Below, piece by piece: positions 1-10,779 of a DNA stretch of 64,000 bases; within the stretch, counting starts at the first letter, position 1; each line of letters opens with the position of its first letter. The notes under the pieces are model-generated. The model did no database searches. It saw only the letters and a list, made by a program, of their open reading frames with translations, and had not been told where the DNA came from. Made by a program: the position numbers and the translations under genes. The DNA is from Cryptomeria japonica (taxonomy: Eukaryota > Streptophyta > Pinopsida > Cupressales > Cupressaceae): assembly GCF_030272615.1 (NCBI RefSeq), contig NC_081409.1:205093364-205157363 (forward strand), written 5' to 3'.

Positions 1-130
1 ATATACATATAATATATGTAATATATAATATGTGTATAATATGACATTGTATATATAATATGTTTATATACATATAATATATGTATATATTTAATATATT
101 AAACATATATATACACATGTAAGTGTATCG
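1..130. repeat. AT-rich low-complexity DNA
   Basis: Runs of alternating TATA/ATAT steps and short TAATATATG-like words with no coding content. No gene is visible between here and the CT tract. Confidence 0.7.
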
Positions 131-153
131 TCTCTCCCTCTCAAACACATACA

Positions 154-156
<3 letters not shown>

Positions 157-200
<44 letters not shown>
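157..200. repeat. (CT)n microsatellite
   Basis: An uninterrupted run of CT dinucleotides, followed by CT-rich text to about 255. Glu-Arg repeat peptides read from the other strand are artefacts of the dinucleotide. Confidence 0.9.
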
Positions 201-202
<2 letters not shown>

Positions 203-255
203 CTTCTCCCTTCCTCCATACCCCATCCCTCTTTCTCTTCTTCTCTCCCTCCATA

Positions 256-682
256 CCCCACTACAACTGTGTCTACACTTCTATAGAAGTAAGTGAATTT
301 ATTTCTTGTCTGCAACTTCCTCTTTGATTTTTATCATGTATCCTCTCCTAAAAAAATTGATTGATGGATTTTTGTGTATATATTGAATAGGAGGAATAGG
401 GTTTGAAATTGAACCATGGGTGTATTACCATGACAAACAAGGAAACCTGTAGCAATATTCTTCTCGAATGTGTTTTTAATGAGCATAGCAGATGTGGAAA
501 ATAGTGTCAACAAAGCAACATGATGAGTCAAAGTACCTGCAATATGTTTTTCAGAAGAAAACAACAGGTAGGAAGAGAAAGAGGGAGAGTAACACAGATG
601 ATGTCTTGTAGAATGATAGTGGTGGGTATGCGAGAGTTCCCATGTTGTTACATAATGCCTGTCACCTAAAGAGATTAAATTT
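256..682. other. Unassigned sequence before the gap
   Basis: Ordinary-complexity DNA between CT-rich tracts. The minus strand stays open for about 115 codons (682 down to 334) and enters the gap, but it has no motif I recognise. It could be part of a longer element interrupted by the gap. I see no splice or transposon signature. Confidence 0.3.
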
Positions 683-1182
683 NNNNNNNNNNNNNNNNNN
701 NNNNNNNNNNNNNNNNNNNNNNNNNNNNNNNNNNNNNNNNNNNNNNNNNNNNNNNNNNNNNNNNNNNNNNNNNNNNNNNNNNNNNNNNNNNNNNNNNNNN
801 NNNNNNNNNNNNNNNNNNNNNNNNNNNNNNNNNNNNNNNNNNNNNNNNNNNNNNNNNNNNNNNNNNNNNNNNNNNNNNNNNNNNNNNNNNNNNNNNNNNN
901 NNNNNNNNNNNNNNNNNNNNNNNNNNNNNNNNNNNNNNNNNNNNNNNNNNNNNNNNNNNNNNNNNNNNNNNNNNNNNNNNNNNNNNNNNNNNNNNNNNNN
1001 NNNNNNNNNNNNNNNNNNNNNNNNNNNNNNNNNNNNNNNNNNNNNNNNNNNNNNNNNNNNNNNNNNNNNNNNNNNNNNNNNNNNNNNNNNNNNNNNNNNN
1101 NNNNNNNNNNNNNNNNNNNNNNNNNNNNNNNNNNNNNNNNNNNNNNNNNNNNNNNNNNNNNNNNNNNNNNNNNNNNNNNNNN
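683..1182. other. Assembly gap (500 N)
   Basis: Exactly 500 undetermined bases, the usual placeholder for a gap of unknown size. It lies next to long CT runs, which are difficult to assemble, so the distance across it should not be trusted. Confidence 0.98.
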
Positions 1183-1486
1183 CTCCCTCTCCCCTCTCCC
1201 TCCCTCTTCTCTCTCTCTCTCTCCTCCCTCTCTCTCTCTCTCTCCTCTACCTCTCTCCCTCTCTACCTCTCTCTCTCTCTCTCTCCCCCTCCCTCTACCT
1301 CTCACCCTCTCTCCCTTCCCCCCTCTTCTCTCCCTCTCTCCCTCTCTCCCTCTCCCTTCCCCCCCTCTTCTCTCCCTCTCTCCCTCTCTCTCCCTCTCCC
1401 TCCTTCCTCTTCTCTCCCTCTCTCCCTCTCTCTCCCTCTCTCTCCCTCTCCCTTCCTCCATACCCTTTCTTCTCTCCCACCCCCCT

Positions 1487-1572
<86 letters not shown>

Positions 1573-1660
1573 TCCCTCTCTCCCTCTCTCTCTCCCTCTC
1601 CTCTCTCCCTTCCCCCCTCTTCTCTCCCTCTCTCCCTCTCCCTTCCTCCATACCCCTTCT

Positions 1661-1739
<79 letters not shown>

Positions 1740-1749
1740 TACCTCTCTC
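1183..1749. repeat. CT/CTCCCT polypyrimidine tract
   Basis: More than 550 bases of almost pure pyrimidine on the plus strand. It contains two long pure CT runs (about 1492-1570 and 1664-1735) and interspersed TCTCCC and CCTTCCTCCATACCC words. The latter also occur near 205-255, so the tract is probably an expanded composite microsatellite. Open frames through it are Ser-Leu-Pro or Arg-Glu repeats and are not genes. Confidence 0.9.
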
Positions 1750-1750
1750 A

Positions 1751-2093
1751 AGAGTGCGTATGAGGTATTGAAACTATGAGTTCCCTGCCCTGCCATAACT
1801 CTTTTAAGGCTTACTAGTGCGTATGCAGTACTTATTACTCATAAGTGCGTATGGGGTACTATTCCCATTATTCATCAGCCTGTGATAACATTTTTAGGCT
1901 TAGTAGCATGTACGCGCTACTTATCAGCCCAGAATGGGAAAAAAGAATACCATTGGGCTTGTCAACATTATATGGTCTAACAGCACGTATGCAGTTTATA
2001 GACATAGTTTTAGTTTCCCAAGAGCCTCAATGGCCTCAAAAGAAGTTTTTGAGGTCGTTGAAGGCCCCACTAGAACTGTGTATGCACTTCTAT
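1751..2093. repeat. Subterminal repeats, transposase-side end of copy A
   Basis: Six degenerate copies of a word close to AGCGCGTACGCGCTACT, at about 1751, 1816-1832, 1843-1860, 1905-1920, 1982 and 2078. Most show G-to-A or C-to-T changes at CpG, as expected from decay of methylated DNA. The same word recurs at the other end (10,017-10,220). Clusters of short palindromic subterminal repeats are typical transposase-binding regions of plant DNA transposons; that role is inferred here. Confidence 0.6.
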
Positions 2094-2398
2094 CACTGTT
2101 GTATACATAAAAGTAAGTGAGTTTTTTGTTTTTGCATGATTTCAAATGATTGAATTGTGTTTTTATTAGTTTTTTGTTTTTGCATGGTTTCAAATGATTG
2201 AATTGTGATTGTTTAGTAGTTTGATTCTAAAAAATAGTGATAAGATGCATATTTATGGTTCTTTATTTATTTTTGAGCTTTTCTTTACATATATATGTAA
2301 TATGATTCTATTTAGGTCAACCAATATCAACCATGGGAAAGAACAAGTGAGGAATGATGGAACAATGAGAGGCTCAAAAGGAAAGACAAAGGCAGTGT

Positions 2399-5300
2399 AT
2401 GAAGAAATTGCATGACATAAGAACAATGGGAGAAGAAGGTATGTCATCCTCAACATCTCAATTCAATTTACCAAATGAATATAATGCACCTAATGAAATT
2501 GAAGAAGAAACATTTGATAATTTATCATTTGAACCTAATGCAATTGAAGAAGAAACATTTGATAATTTACCATTTGAACCTAATGCAATTGAAGAAGATA
2601 CCGCATTGAATAATTAGTTAAATGATGAACATATTACACCTTCTCTACTTGATGAATTGAATGTACATAATGCACCAATGTTAACACCTCCTAGAATCAT
2701 TCGTAGGAAACCAAAGTATCTAATTGACATTGATGAGAATATATTGAAGTCAATGCACAATAAAATGAATGAATGAACTTGTAGGAGAATGATTAAAAGA
2801 ATATGGCAAAACTATTTTAAAAACTTAAATCAAACTGCAAGATGCCATTTAATTGTTCAAATGATTAAAAATTTGAATTTTAGAGAGATAATGAAAATTC
2901 TAGGCCTAAGATCATCTGAAAGTAACAATGAAAGAACTATTGTCAGAAATCTATTTGATGCATATCAATCTATTGGTTCAAAATCATGTAGTAAAGATTC
3001 TAATGCTACTCGATGTGTCATTACATCAACCATAATGAGCAAGAAAATAAAAAAGATCATTTGATAAGAAAAACAAGTAAATCATTAAACGTTAGTAGAA
3101 CAACATTAAGTAAAGCATAAAAGAGGCGAGAACAAATAGAGGAACCTAACAATAATTCTCTTTGGACATTCTCGGGTAGACTACCATGCAAAGACAAGGT
3201 TGTTGTAGATGCACTAAAAACATTAATTGAAAATTTTTGGCATGACAACACAAGAGTATTGCCCAACCAAATAGATGTTGTTAGAAGACGAATTGGGTCT
3301 AAAAATCATGAGCCACATGTGAAACACTATTTGGATATGACTCAAACTAAATTTTATGAAAGATTCCTTCAAAAGTTTCCTCAAATAAAAAGATTTCAAA
3401 GATTTTTTGAAATGGTAAAACCTTTTTATATTAAGATTAATCATGTACACGCCACGTGTTGTTGTAGGATGCATATTGAATTTTCCATGCTTTATGATAT
3501 TTTTCGTCATATTTGTTCTACTTTGCACACTAACAATGTTTTGCAGGAATGTAATATACAAGCACCTCCTACGTCGGCAAGAGAATTTATTTCAAGTGTG
3601 CTATGTAATAGACATGATGGTTGCATTTATTATAAGATGTCTTGTTTAGAAGGTTCTTGTGCTACATGTGGTGGTTTGCAATGTTTACCAAGATGGATAC
3701 ATTTGGAGAGCACACATGAAATTGGTACGAAACTAGTTTCTTTCGGAAAATACAAGACAGTCACATATGGAGTTAAAGATGGAAATGATTTGAAGAGATG
3801 TGAGCTAGTGAAAAAATGATATGTGTAGCTCAATTTATGAAAATGTTTCAAGAGAAACTAGTTTATGAGTACATAATGCATACACATAGAGCTCGATGGT
3901 TAGATGAGCAATTCAAGTTATGTAAGGACACATTTCCTCTTGGCACCATTGTCTCTATCGTTGATTTCGCTGAAAATTATACACTACAACCTCAAAATGA
4001 AGTGCAATCCATATATTATCACTCTAAACAAGTTTCTATTTTTGTACACATAGCATTCATGCATGCAGATGATAGCACAGAGGAGGATAGAAAGGTTGTA
4101 AGAGAGTATCACTTCTACATAAGTGATGATCATACTCATTCATCAAAGTTTGTACAAGGATGCTTTAAAGTTTTCTATGATAGTTTAAGGGAAAGGAACA
4201 TATGATACAACCGACACTTAATATGGTCAGATAATTGCACTGCACAATTCAAGAATGCAAGGATATTTTATTGGTTGACAAGGATGCATGTGACAAGCGG
4301 TGTACAACATGTTTGGAATTTCACTGAGGCTGGACATGGTAAGGGAGGGCACAATGGTGCAGGAGCATGTGTGAAAAGAGCCCTAGCCAGGGAAGAATTG
4401 AAGTACGAAGGTGGTGCTGAGTTGGTAGATGCAGAAATAATTGTGCGATGGTGTAAGTCTACGATGGGTCCAAGTAATCTAGGTACATCATTGGTTCGTA
4501 GATATTTTTGGTTGATCACTGAATCTAACATTGAAAACTATCTAGATTGTTGTACAGTTGAAGGATCGAGTGACATGCACTCATTTATGAGTTCAAATTC
4601 AAGTTCACTGGTAATTTATACGAGATAGATGGTATGTTTTTGCTCCTCATGCATGTATTGTTTGTAGGAAGAATGTGAATCAGAAGAGTGGGTTGACAAA
4701 TGGTCTTGTAGACCATTGGTTCCCATTGATTCATATCAAATTCCCAAAGCACTACAATTGAGCCAGATGGAGACATCAGTGGATTTTGACCATGTATCCG
4801 ACCTAGTGGATTCAAGTGATTTTTTGAGTTAATTTTTTTGCAAGTATTCTTTTTGGTTCATTTTGTTGTACAACATACTTTATTTTTGGTATTAATTAAC
4901 ACTTAATAAAATGCAGGTCATGTGTATGCAGTTGTTACAGAAGAGAACAATGAAGAAGGAACAAATTACTATTTGTGTCATTGTGTTGAGCCTAAAAGAA
5001 AATTGACAGCCACAATGATTGATGGAAAGGGTATTGAGTACCCAATAGAGTCTGTTGTCAAGATAGGAACATGGCTTCAGAGATACCCTATCAATAATTA
5101 TGATGTTTGGTTGTTTGAGGACTTTGAAACACACAGAGATATTCTTCATTTCTCTAACCTTGCTGTTGCAACAAATATTCATTTGATGAAGTAGCATGGT
5201 AGACCTCATAACAAGATTTAATGGAAAGTTCGTGAATCTAACCATGAGGCAATACTTGACACAATATGGGTTAGAGCCGATCCTGAAGGCTCACTTGATT
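2399..5300 (+). pseudogene. Transposase-like gene, copy A (broken)
   Basis: Coding blocks run in order: an acidic N-terminus with a 45-bp (15-codon) tandem repeat at 2496-2600; a helical block at 2789-3064; a long block at 3259-3819; its continuation at 3816-4205 and 4206-4628; and a C-terminal block at 4922-5194. The last block follows a probable intron whose acceptor (ATGCAG) lies just before 4917. Candidate catalytic blocks are VDFAENY (near 3960-3980), SDNCTAQFKN (near 4226-4256) and an NFTEAGHGKG...GACVKRAL stretch (near 4317-4390). These fit the Asp, Asp, Glu order of RNase H-fold transposases, but I infer that and cannot name a superfamily. Stops occur near 2617 and 2775, a frameshift near 3820, and TGA at 4203-4205. 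Copy B matches along the whole length. Confidence 0.65.
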
Positions 5301-5390
5301 GATTCTACAGTTCAGAGTAGATTGATTTTGAGAATTTTGTATAAATCATCGATGAATTATTCTATATTCATTTTTTGTATATATAAATGC

Positions 5391-5650
5391 CCATGAGCTG
5401 ATTTTTACATGTTTAGGGGCATAATTTTGTATATTTAAGTGGCAATGAGCTGATTTGTACATATGTACATGCCAAATTTTGTATATTAAAATGGCGATGA
5501 GCTAAATCGCACATATTGTAATGGAAAATTTTGTATAAAAGCCCATGCAATGATTTGTAAGACAATTTTTTGTATAATCAAATAGCCAAGAGCTCATTTG
5601 ACCATATTTAGAGGCAAATTTTTGAATAATATGTGACAATGTTTTGTGAC
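5391..5650. repeat. Degenerate tandem repeat, about 56 bp
   Basis: Words like ATGAGCTGATTTGTACAT recur at about 5393, 5449 and 5505, then fade. They start right after the transposase-like gene ends and may be part of its 3' region. The stretch from 5650 to 5860 has no recognisable feature. Confidence 0.6.
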
Positions 5651-5860
5651 TATTTTGTGTGTCAATGTTTTGTGACTATGTTTTGAGTATATGTGATGTA
5701 TCTCTGGTCAATCATGAGCATTCTTGATTCTTGTATAATCATCGATAATTATTTGAGTCATTATCGGGTCATAGATTGAGACTAGATACAATTTGAGCAA
5801 AAATTGTCATTGTTGTCAAAAAAATTGTCAAAAAAGTTGTCAAGCAACTTCTACATTGCG

Positions 5861-6700
5861 TCGGTAGGGTATGACTCTCAAAGTTTTGGTGCTTTGGGAT
5901 GCACGATAGGGGCATGCCTAGCGTAAACCTACCCACCTAGATGCGCTCATGATGTCGGTTTGTGCATATGGCGAACATAATCAATTCTAGCCAATCTTGC
6001 AACTTTTCCTTGCAAGCAACTGACGGTTTTTGGAGTAGGCAAAAAAATGCTACTAATTGAAAATGGCTCCGAGTCGTCGAAAACTGAGATAGGAAATTGT
6101 AGAGGATCCTCACGCAACCCCACATGATCAAACAGATTGACCGTATGTGTCGTGGATTGGAAGAAACAGTCCATCAAATTTTGATAATTTTTTGGACTCA
6201 GGGCACTTGAGAGATCGCACCGGTAGGGTATGACTCTCAACGTTCTGGTGCTTTGGGATGCATGATAGGGGCATTCCTAGCATAAACCTACCCACCTAGA
6301 TGCGCTCGTGATGTCGGTTTGTGCACACGACAAACAAAATCAATTCTAGCCAATCTTGCAACTTTTCCTTGCAAGCAATTGACGGTTTTTGGAGCAGGCG
6401 AAAAAATGCTACTAATTGAAAATGGCTCCGATTCATCGAAAACCAAGATACGCCATTGTAGAGGAGCCTCACGTGACCCCATGGGATCAAACTGATCAAC
6501 CGTATGTATCGTGGATTGCAAGAAATAGTCCATCAAATTTTGACAATTTTTTGGACTCAGGGCACTTGAGAGATCGCACCGGTAGGGTATGACTCTCAAC
6601 GTTTTGGTACTTTGGGATGCACGACAAGGGCATGCCTAGTGTAAACCTGCCCACCCAGATGTTTTTGCGATGTCGGTTTGTGCACACGATGAACAAAATT
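5861..6700 (+). repeat. Internal array of 359-bp units, copy A
   Basis: The word GGTAGGGTATGACTCTCAA occurs at 5863, 6222 and 6581, giving two exact steps of 359 bp and a partial third unit. Units are close to identical. Each contains a minus-strand open stretch of about 80-100 codons (for example 6240 down to 5947). The array is homologous to the larger one at 53,539-56,530: shared words include GGCATTCCTAGC, TTGCAACTTTTC and GGGCACTTG-type blocks. It lies between the 3' ends of two convergent genes. Confidence 0.85.
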
Positions 6701-6740
6701 TGACCATTGCGAGCATGAGGGTGCTCTCGCACCAAACACA

Positions 6741-7080
6741 TTGTTGTTTATATTCATATTGTCAATTTTTGTTGTTTATATTCATATTGTCGATTTTTGT
6801 TGTTTATATACATATTGTTGATTACATATGCAAATATTCATTTAAATTTATAAAAGGGCAACCACCAAATACATTGAATACACAATAATGAACTCAATAC
6901 AAGGAGTTTTGTAGGGTTAATTCAACATTTTAGAAATTTTATCAAATCATATTCCACAATTGCAATGTTTTATATCATATATTTTTGTTGTTTATATTCA
7001 TATTGTTGATTACATATGCAAATATTCATTCAAATTTATAAAAGGACAACCACAAAATGCAACGAATACAAAATAATGAA
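6741..7080. repeat. Short direct repeats beside the array
   Basis: TTGTTGTTTATATTCATATTG-type words occur three times between 6742 and 6820. A block of about 100 bp (6790-6890) is repeated at about 6978-7080. The region is AT-rich and noncoding, lying between the 359-bp array and the 3' end of the minus-strand gene. Confidence 0.6.
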
Positions 7081-7259
7081 ATCATTACACATTTATTGGA
7101 TTGAATATCGATATTTATATATATAAAAAAGGCATGTCTGCCAAGTCAATACAAGTATTACAAAAATGTGGCATATGCCATGTCCAAATCGATATACAAT
7201 AAAAATGTAGAATATATCTACATGTATTGGTCATTCTATGACCAAAACTAACACTATAT

Positions 7260-9889
7260 GATCCTAAACTTGTGGTGGATCATCAAAATCAAGCCTCTTC
7301 GGTGCAGTACATGGCTCTGTAGATGGCTACAAAACCACAATTCAAAAGCCAAGTTAGAATTCTTTTGTAGAAAATAGTTCACAATTAACAACATAACTAT
7401 GCATTTAACTTTAATTCCTTTGTAATTAAAATGTAGATTACCTCATCGGTTGATCTAGGAGCTAATGTCTTCGCTCTCCTCTCCTTGTTACTCTTAGAAG
7501 TTTTCTTGAAGACATACTTAAATGGATCCATGTTATGGTCGTACCGTGAAGGAGTCTATTGAAGATTAAATGTACAATTAATACAATGTACTAACATAAA
7601 TATATCAAAAACACTTAAAAGCTATAATATAGAGAACAGTGACGTACCTGTGCCTGAGATGCTTCTCCAATGGACTAAGGATGGCTCACCATTGATGTAG
7701 AAAATGTCACTACTACCTATACAAAAAATGTATAAAGATTAAATACAATTAATATAATGTTAAGTATTGAAGGTTGAAAACAATTAATTTTACATATGAA
7801 ACAAAAGTGTACCGGATCCTGAGATGCTTCTCTGGTGCAAGGAGGAGGGTTCACCATTGATGAAATAGGTATGGATATTTCTTGTATGAAAAAATTATTA
7901 GATTATAATATATCACAAGTTCACATGTACGCATGCATATAATCATGAAATAAAGAAAATAAAGTAGAGATACATACCTTTGGCCTCTCTTGATCCACGG
8001 GCGAATCAGGTGCATTCAACATATCCACAAAGCTCAATGGCCACTGTACATGTAAAATAGACAAAAAACACTAATCAATCTACAAACCCCAACTAATACT
8101 TGATTTCAACATTTTCAAACAATTGTACAACTAAAAATGTGTTCAATTACCTTCTTCACGCGTTTTGGCATCTTTGAGGAATTCTTTTTCTTAGTACGAG
8201 CCCTAGACGCAGAGGGGGTAACCTAAAAACACAAAATTAACATGAGATATTAGTACAGATAATAAATTAAACATAATTTAAAAAATCTAAAATGAAATGA
8301 CTTGCATATTCCATCAAAACAATACATAAAAAGAGTTGTACAAAATATGATACCATATAGCCTTGTAGGCCAAAATCGATCACTAAGAGCGTGATGTCAT
8401 CAATCTGGGACATTTTGTCCCCTGTCAATACCTACAAACTAGAAATTGGACCAAGCATTAAAGATAGTTAGTATATCTTGTATTTTTTTGAATTAAAAGT
8501 GTACTATTCTATTTTAACATGTTACAAAATTTATATCTCAGGCATCAAAGTTGTAGCTATGGTAACTGCGAGAGATGTATGGGATACCTCTGTTGCATCC
8601 TGAAATGCATATTATTTGTCTCAATTTAAATTGATGTATAAATGAAAATTCATTTATGTAATTACAAATTTAAAGTGACTGATAAATAAAATATTATGAA
8701 TTCAAATCAACACACCTGTGTCTGTGGCTCATGGGCAAACACCATGTCCATCAACTCATCTGTCAGCACGACATCCTCAACCATGTGAGCTTGACATCTA
8801 CAACCGCAAATTGTGCACAGATGATATGAGTATCCATTTGCACCAGTTGCATCATCTATCCTCGAGCATATCCCCAAGCAACTGACACACATATGCTCGA
8901 TGGGCTCTCTGTCACCCTATAACGACTCATCATCCAATACAATAGGGTGTGCTAATGACGTCCCATGCTAGATGATGGCACCAATCAATGTTGTGGCCAA
9001 CTGAAGGGTCTGTAGCTCCATCGACTCTTTCAGCTCTAATGGGACAGCCTAATGCACTTTGGGTTTGGGTGCTAGGGGGCGGTGACTCTCCGTGGCTAAT
9101 TACCTATGGGCTCCAGGTCTATCTTGGGCAGAGCCACCACCTCTACCATGAAACTCTCTCATGTCAAAATAGTTTGGCCATACATTGAGCACAAACTCAC
9201 AATATATTTTTCTCAAAAAATATAATGGCACCTCATAATTATTACAAGGTGGATCATCAAAGACCATCCACCACCTTTGCCAAAAAAGATTCTTCATCTG
9301 TGCATTGGTACACCTATGTATGGGAAACCTCTTTGCTTTAAGAGGTAATGACCGACCAGTTTTGGGATCAACAAAAAGGGCACATATTTGTTGTTTAGAA
9401 ATATTTTTGTTTTTTACTCCATCATATGATAGCCCATTGGCATAGAATTGACGACACCTATCCCTAAAGAATCCCCATTTGGTAATTTTTGTGGAAACAG
9501 CTATGGCACCACTAGCTAATGTTTCTAGGCTAGTGGTGAGGGATTGATGATGGTCAAGTTCAGAAGTTTTCCATTTTACAATCAGCCTATTGATTTTAGA
9601 TGTATTTTGTCCTAACTGATTAATTAATTCTTCATGTGTTTCGACTATGCGGTCAAAAGGAGGAATTGAGGGTTGTTCTTGTGTGTTTTAATGAGGTGCA
9701 TTTGGTTGTTCTTGTGGGTTTTCAGGAGGTGCATTTGGTTGTTCTTGTTCTAGATTAGAAGAATCTAGTTTTTAAAACAAAAAAATGAAAAAACCTAATC
9801 AAAATTAATGAAATTAAATTCAAAATGTAAAACAAATTGCATAAACCGGAAAGAAAGACAAAAATAAACATAAACTAACCTTTATCCAT
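7260..9889 (-). pseudogene. Second element gene (RWWMVFD protein), copy A
   Basis: Unknown protein, multi-exon on the minus strand. A tiny first exon (9889-9880, encoding MDK plus one base) with a GT donor joins in phase to an acceptor ending at 9765, giving MDKDSSNLEQEQPNAP. The long exon 2 (9764 to about 9100) has a Gln/Pro/Asn-rich repeat, a helical linker, then a block CALFVDPKTG...RRFPIH-like and FWQRWWMVFDDPPCNN, ending near a GRGGGS stretch. A later exon (8892-8707) has HLCTICGCRC, a possible zinc knuckle. Downstream small exons include a lysine-rich stretch near 7500, which could act in nuclear import. One in-frame TAA sits at 9690-9688. The copy B gene conserves the same blocks. The exact 3' exons are uncertain. 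Confidence 0.55.
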
Positions 9890-10016
9890 AGCCTGGAGGA
9901 AAAATCTAGCACCCCGTTCATGGTTTAGGTGAGAAAATGGGAAAAAAACGAAGTTAAAAACGCGATTAACAGGTAAATGAGACCCAGTTTTTTTTTAAAA
10001 CTTTTTTTACCAGACA

Positions 10017-10271
10017 CTGCGTACGCGGTTTTATTTGGATTATTAGCACGTACATGCTCATTTTCCTATGAGCAGCGCATATGCGCTCATTTTCCAAGGC
10101 ATAGCGCGTACGCGCTCATTTTCCTAAAAGCAGCGCGTACGCGCTACCTTTTCTAGGCTTGGGAAGAACAAACCTAAGCGCGTATGCAAGAATTTGAAAT
10201 TTTAAAACCGCGTACGCGCTACTTGTTTTTCCAAGTGTTTTTTGGGTGGTGTCCACTTTTCTGACCACCAT
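10017..10271. repeat. Subterminal palindromes, second-gene end of copy A
   Basis: Perfect 14-bp palindromes AGCGCGTACGCGCT lie at 10,103-10,116 and 10,132-10,145. A 12-bp version lies at 10,209-10,220, with decayed versions near 10,017, 10,047, 10,070 and 10,179. Several are followed by CATTTTCC, so the repeat unit is larger than the palindrome. The terminal part (10,246-10,270) has GGTGGT and ACCACC arms that could pair. These are the best-preserved copies of the word seen at the opposite end. Confidence 0.75.
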
Positions 10272-10571
10272 CTTTATGCACACACCCAGATAAAAAATTG
10301 AAAATGCTAACCCTCAAATTGGACCATGAGATTACCAAAAGCAAAAAAGGCGGGATGTAGGTGTTCTAGATTTTACCCACAATTTCTATTTCACTAGATT
10401 GGCATAGACAGTCTCTGTTGCAACTTGCATTCCTCAATCTAGTAGCTGTTTCTAAATCTCCCTCGATTTACATGTTTGTCCAAGAAATGAAAGACGATTA
10501 TGATTTACGAGTCTCTTATTTTGAAAACTCTAAAAAGTAGAAAAGTAAAACCTAAAGGGCAAAATATCTAG

Positions 10572-10760
10572 AATCATGTTGTAATTTTATTAATTACTAT
10601 TAATAACTATTTGATGCCGAAGGACAAAACATTCATTACTTCAGTATAAATTCTGAGGACATTAAGAATCATGTTGTAATTTTATTAATTATTATTAATA
10701 ACTACTCGATGCCAAAGGACAAAACATTCACTACTTCAGAATAATTTCTGAGGACTAAAT
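10572..10760. repeat. 95-bp tandem duplication
   Basis: AATCATGTTGTAATTTTATT starts at 10,572 and again at 10,667, and both units continue through GACAAAACATTCA and CTGAGGAC. It leads directly into the larger composite repeat. The 10,272-10,570 stretch has no feature I can name. Confidence 0.8.
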
Positions 10761-10779
10761 GTAATATGTTCAATTCTGG

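Larger units (their letters stand above)
1760..10271. mobile_element. Two-gene mobile element, copy A (old, broken)
   Basis: A unit of about 8.5 kb with a transposase-like gene on the plus strand (about 2399-5194), a tandem array of 359-bp repeats (5861-6700) and a second gene on the minus strand (about 7260-9889). CpG-rich subterminal repeats lie at both ends. The same four parts recur, inverted, at 50,728-59,669, which is the main reason for calling it one element. The right end (near 10,270) is set by its resemblance to the matching end of copy B: both begin with a GTGGT-type word followed after about 8 bases by a GTG(G/C)..CACC word and then a run of A. The left end is unresolved because CT repeats abut the first subterminal repeat, and I found no target duplication. 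Confidence 0.65.

Noticed and set aside
334-1796. Long Arg-Glu and Ser-Leu-Pro repeat frames
   Set aside because: They are translations of CT/AG dinucleotide repeats, and two of them run through the gap.
3410-3560. Intron ending at TTTTGCAG (about 3,540-3,547) in the copy A transposase-like gene
   Set aside because: Copy A stays open through this stretch and the HIEF residues are shared with copy B, so an intron is possible but not supported well enough to annotate.
5197-5396. 66-codon plus-strand frame after the copy A transposase-like gene
   Set aside because: Its first part overlaps, in another frame, DNA matching the end of the copy B protein (GRPLNKNLWKVRESDHEAI). It is a frame-shifted tail and not a separate gene.
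5947-6741. Minus-strand frames of 64-103 codons in the 359-bp units as genes
   Set aside because: Each unit repeats the same frame with stops and there is no conserved start. They are recorded as a property of the array instead.
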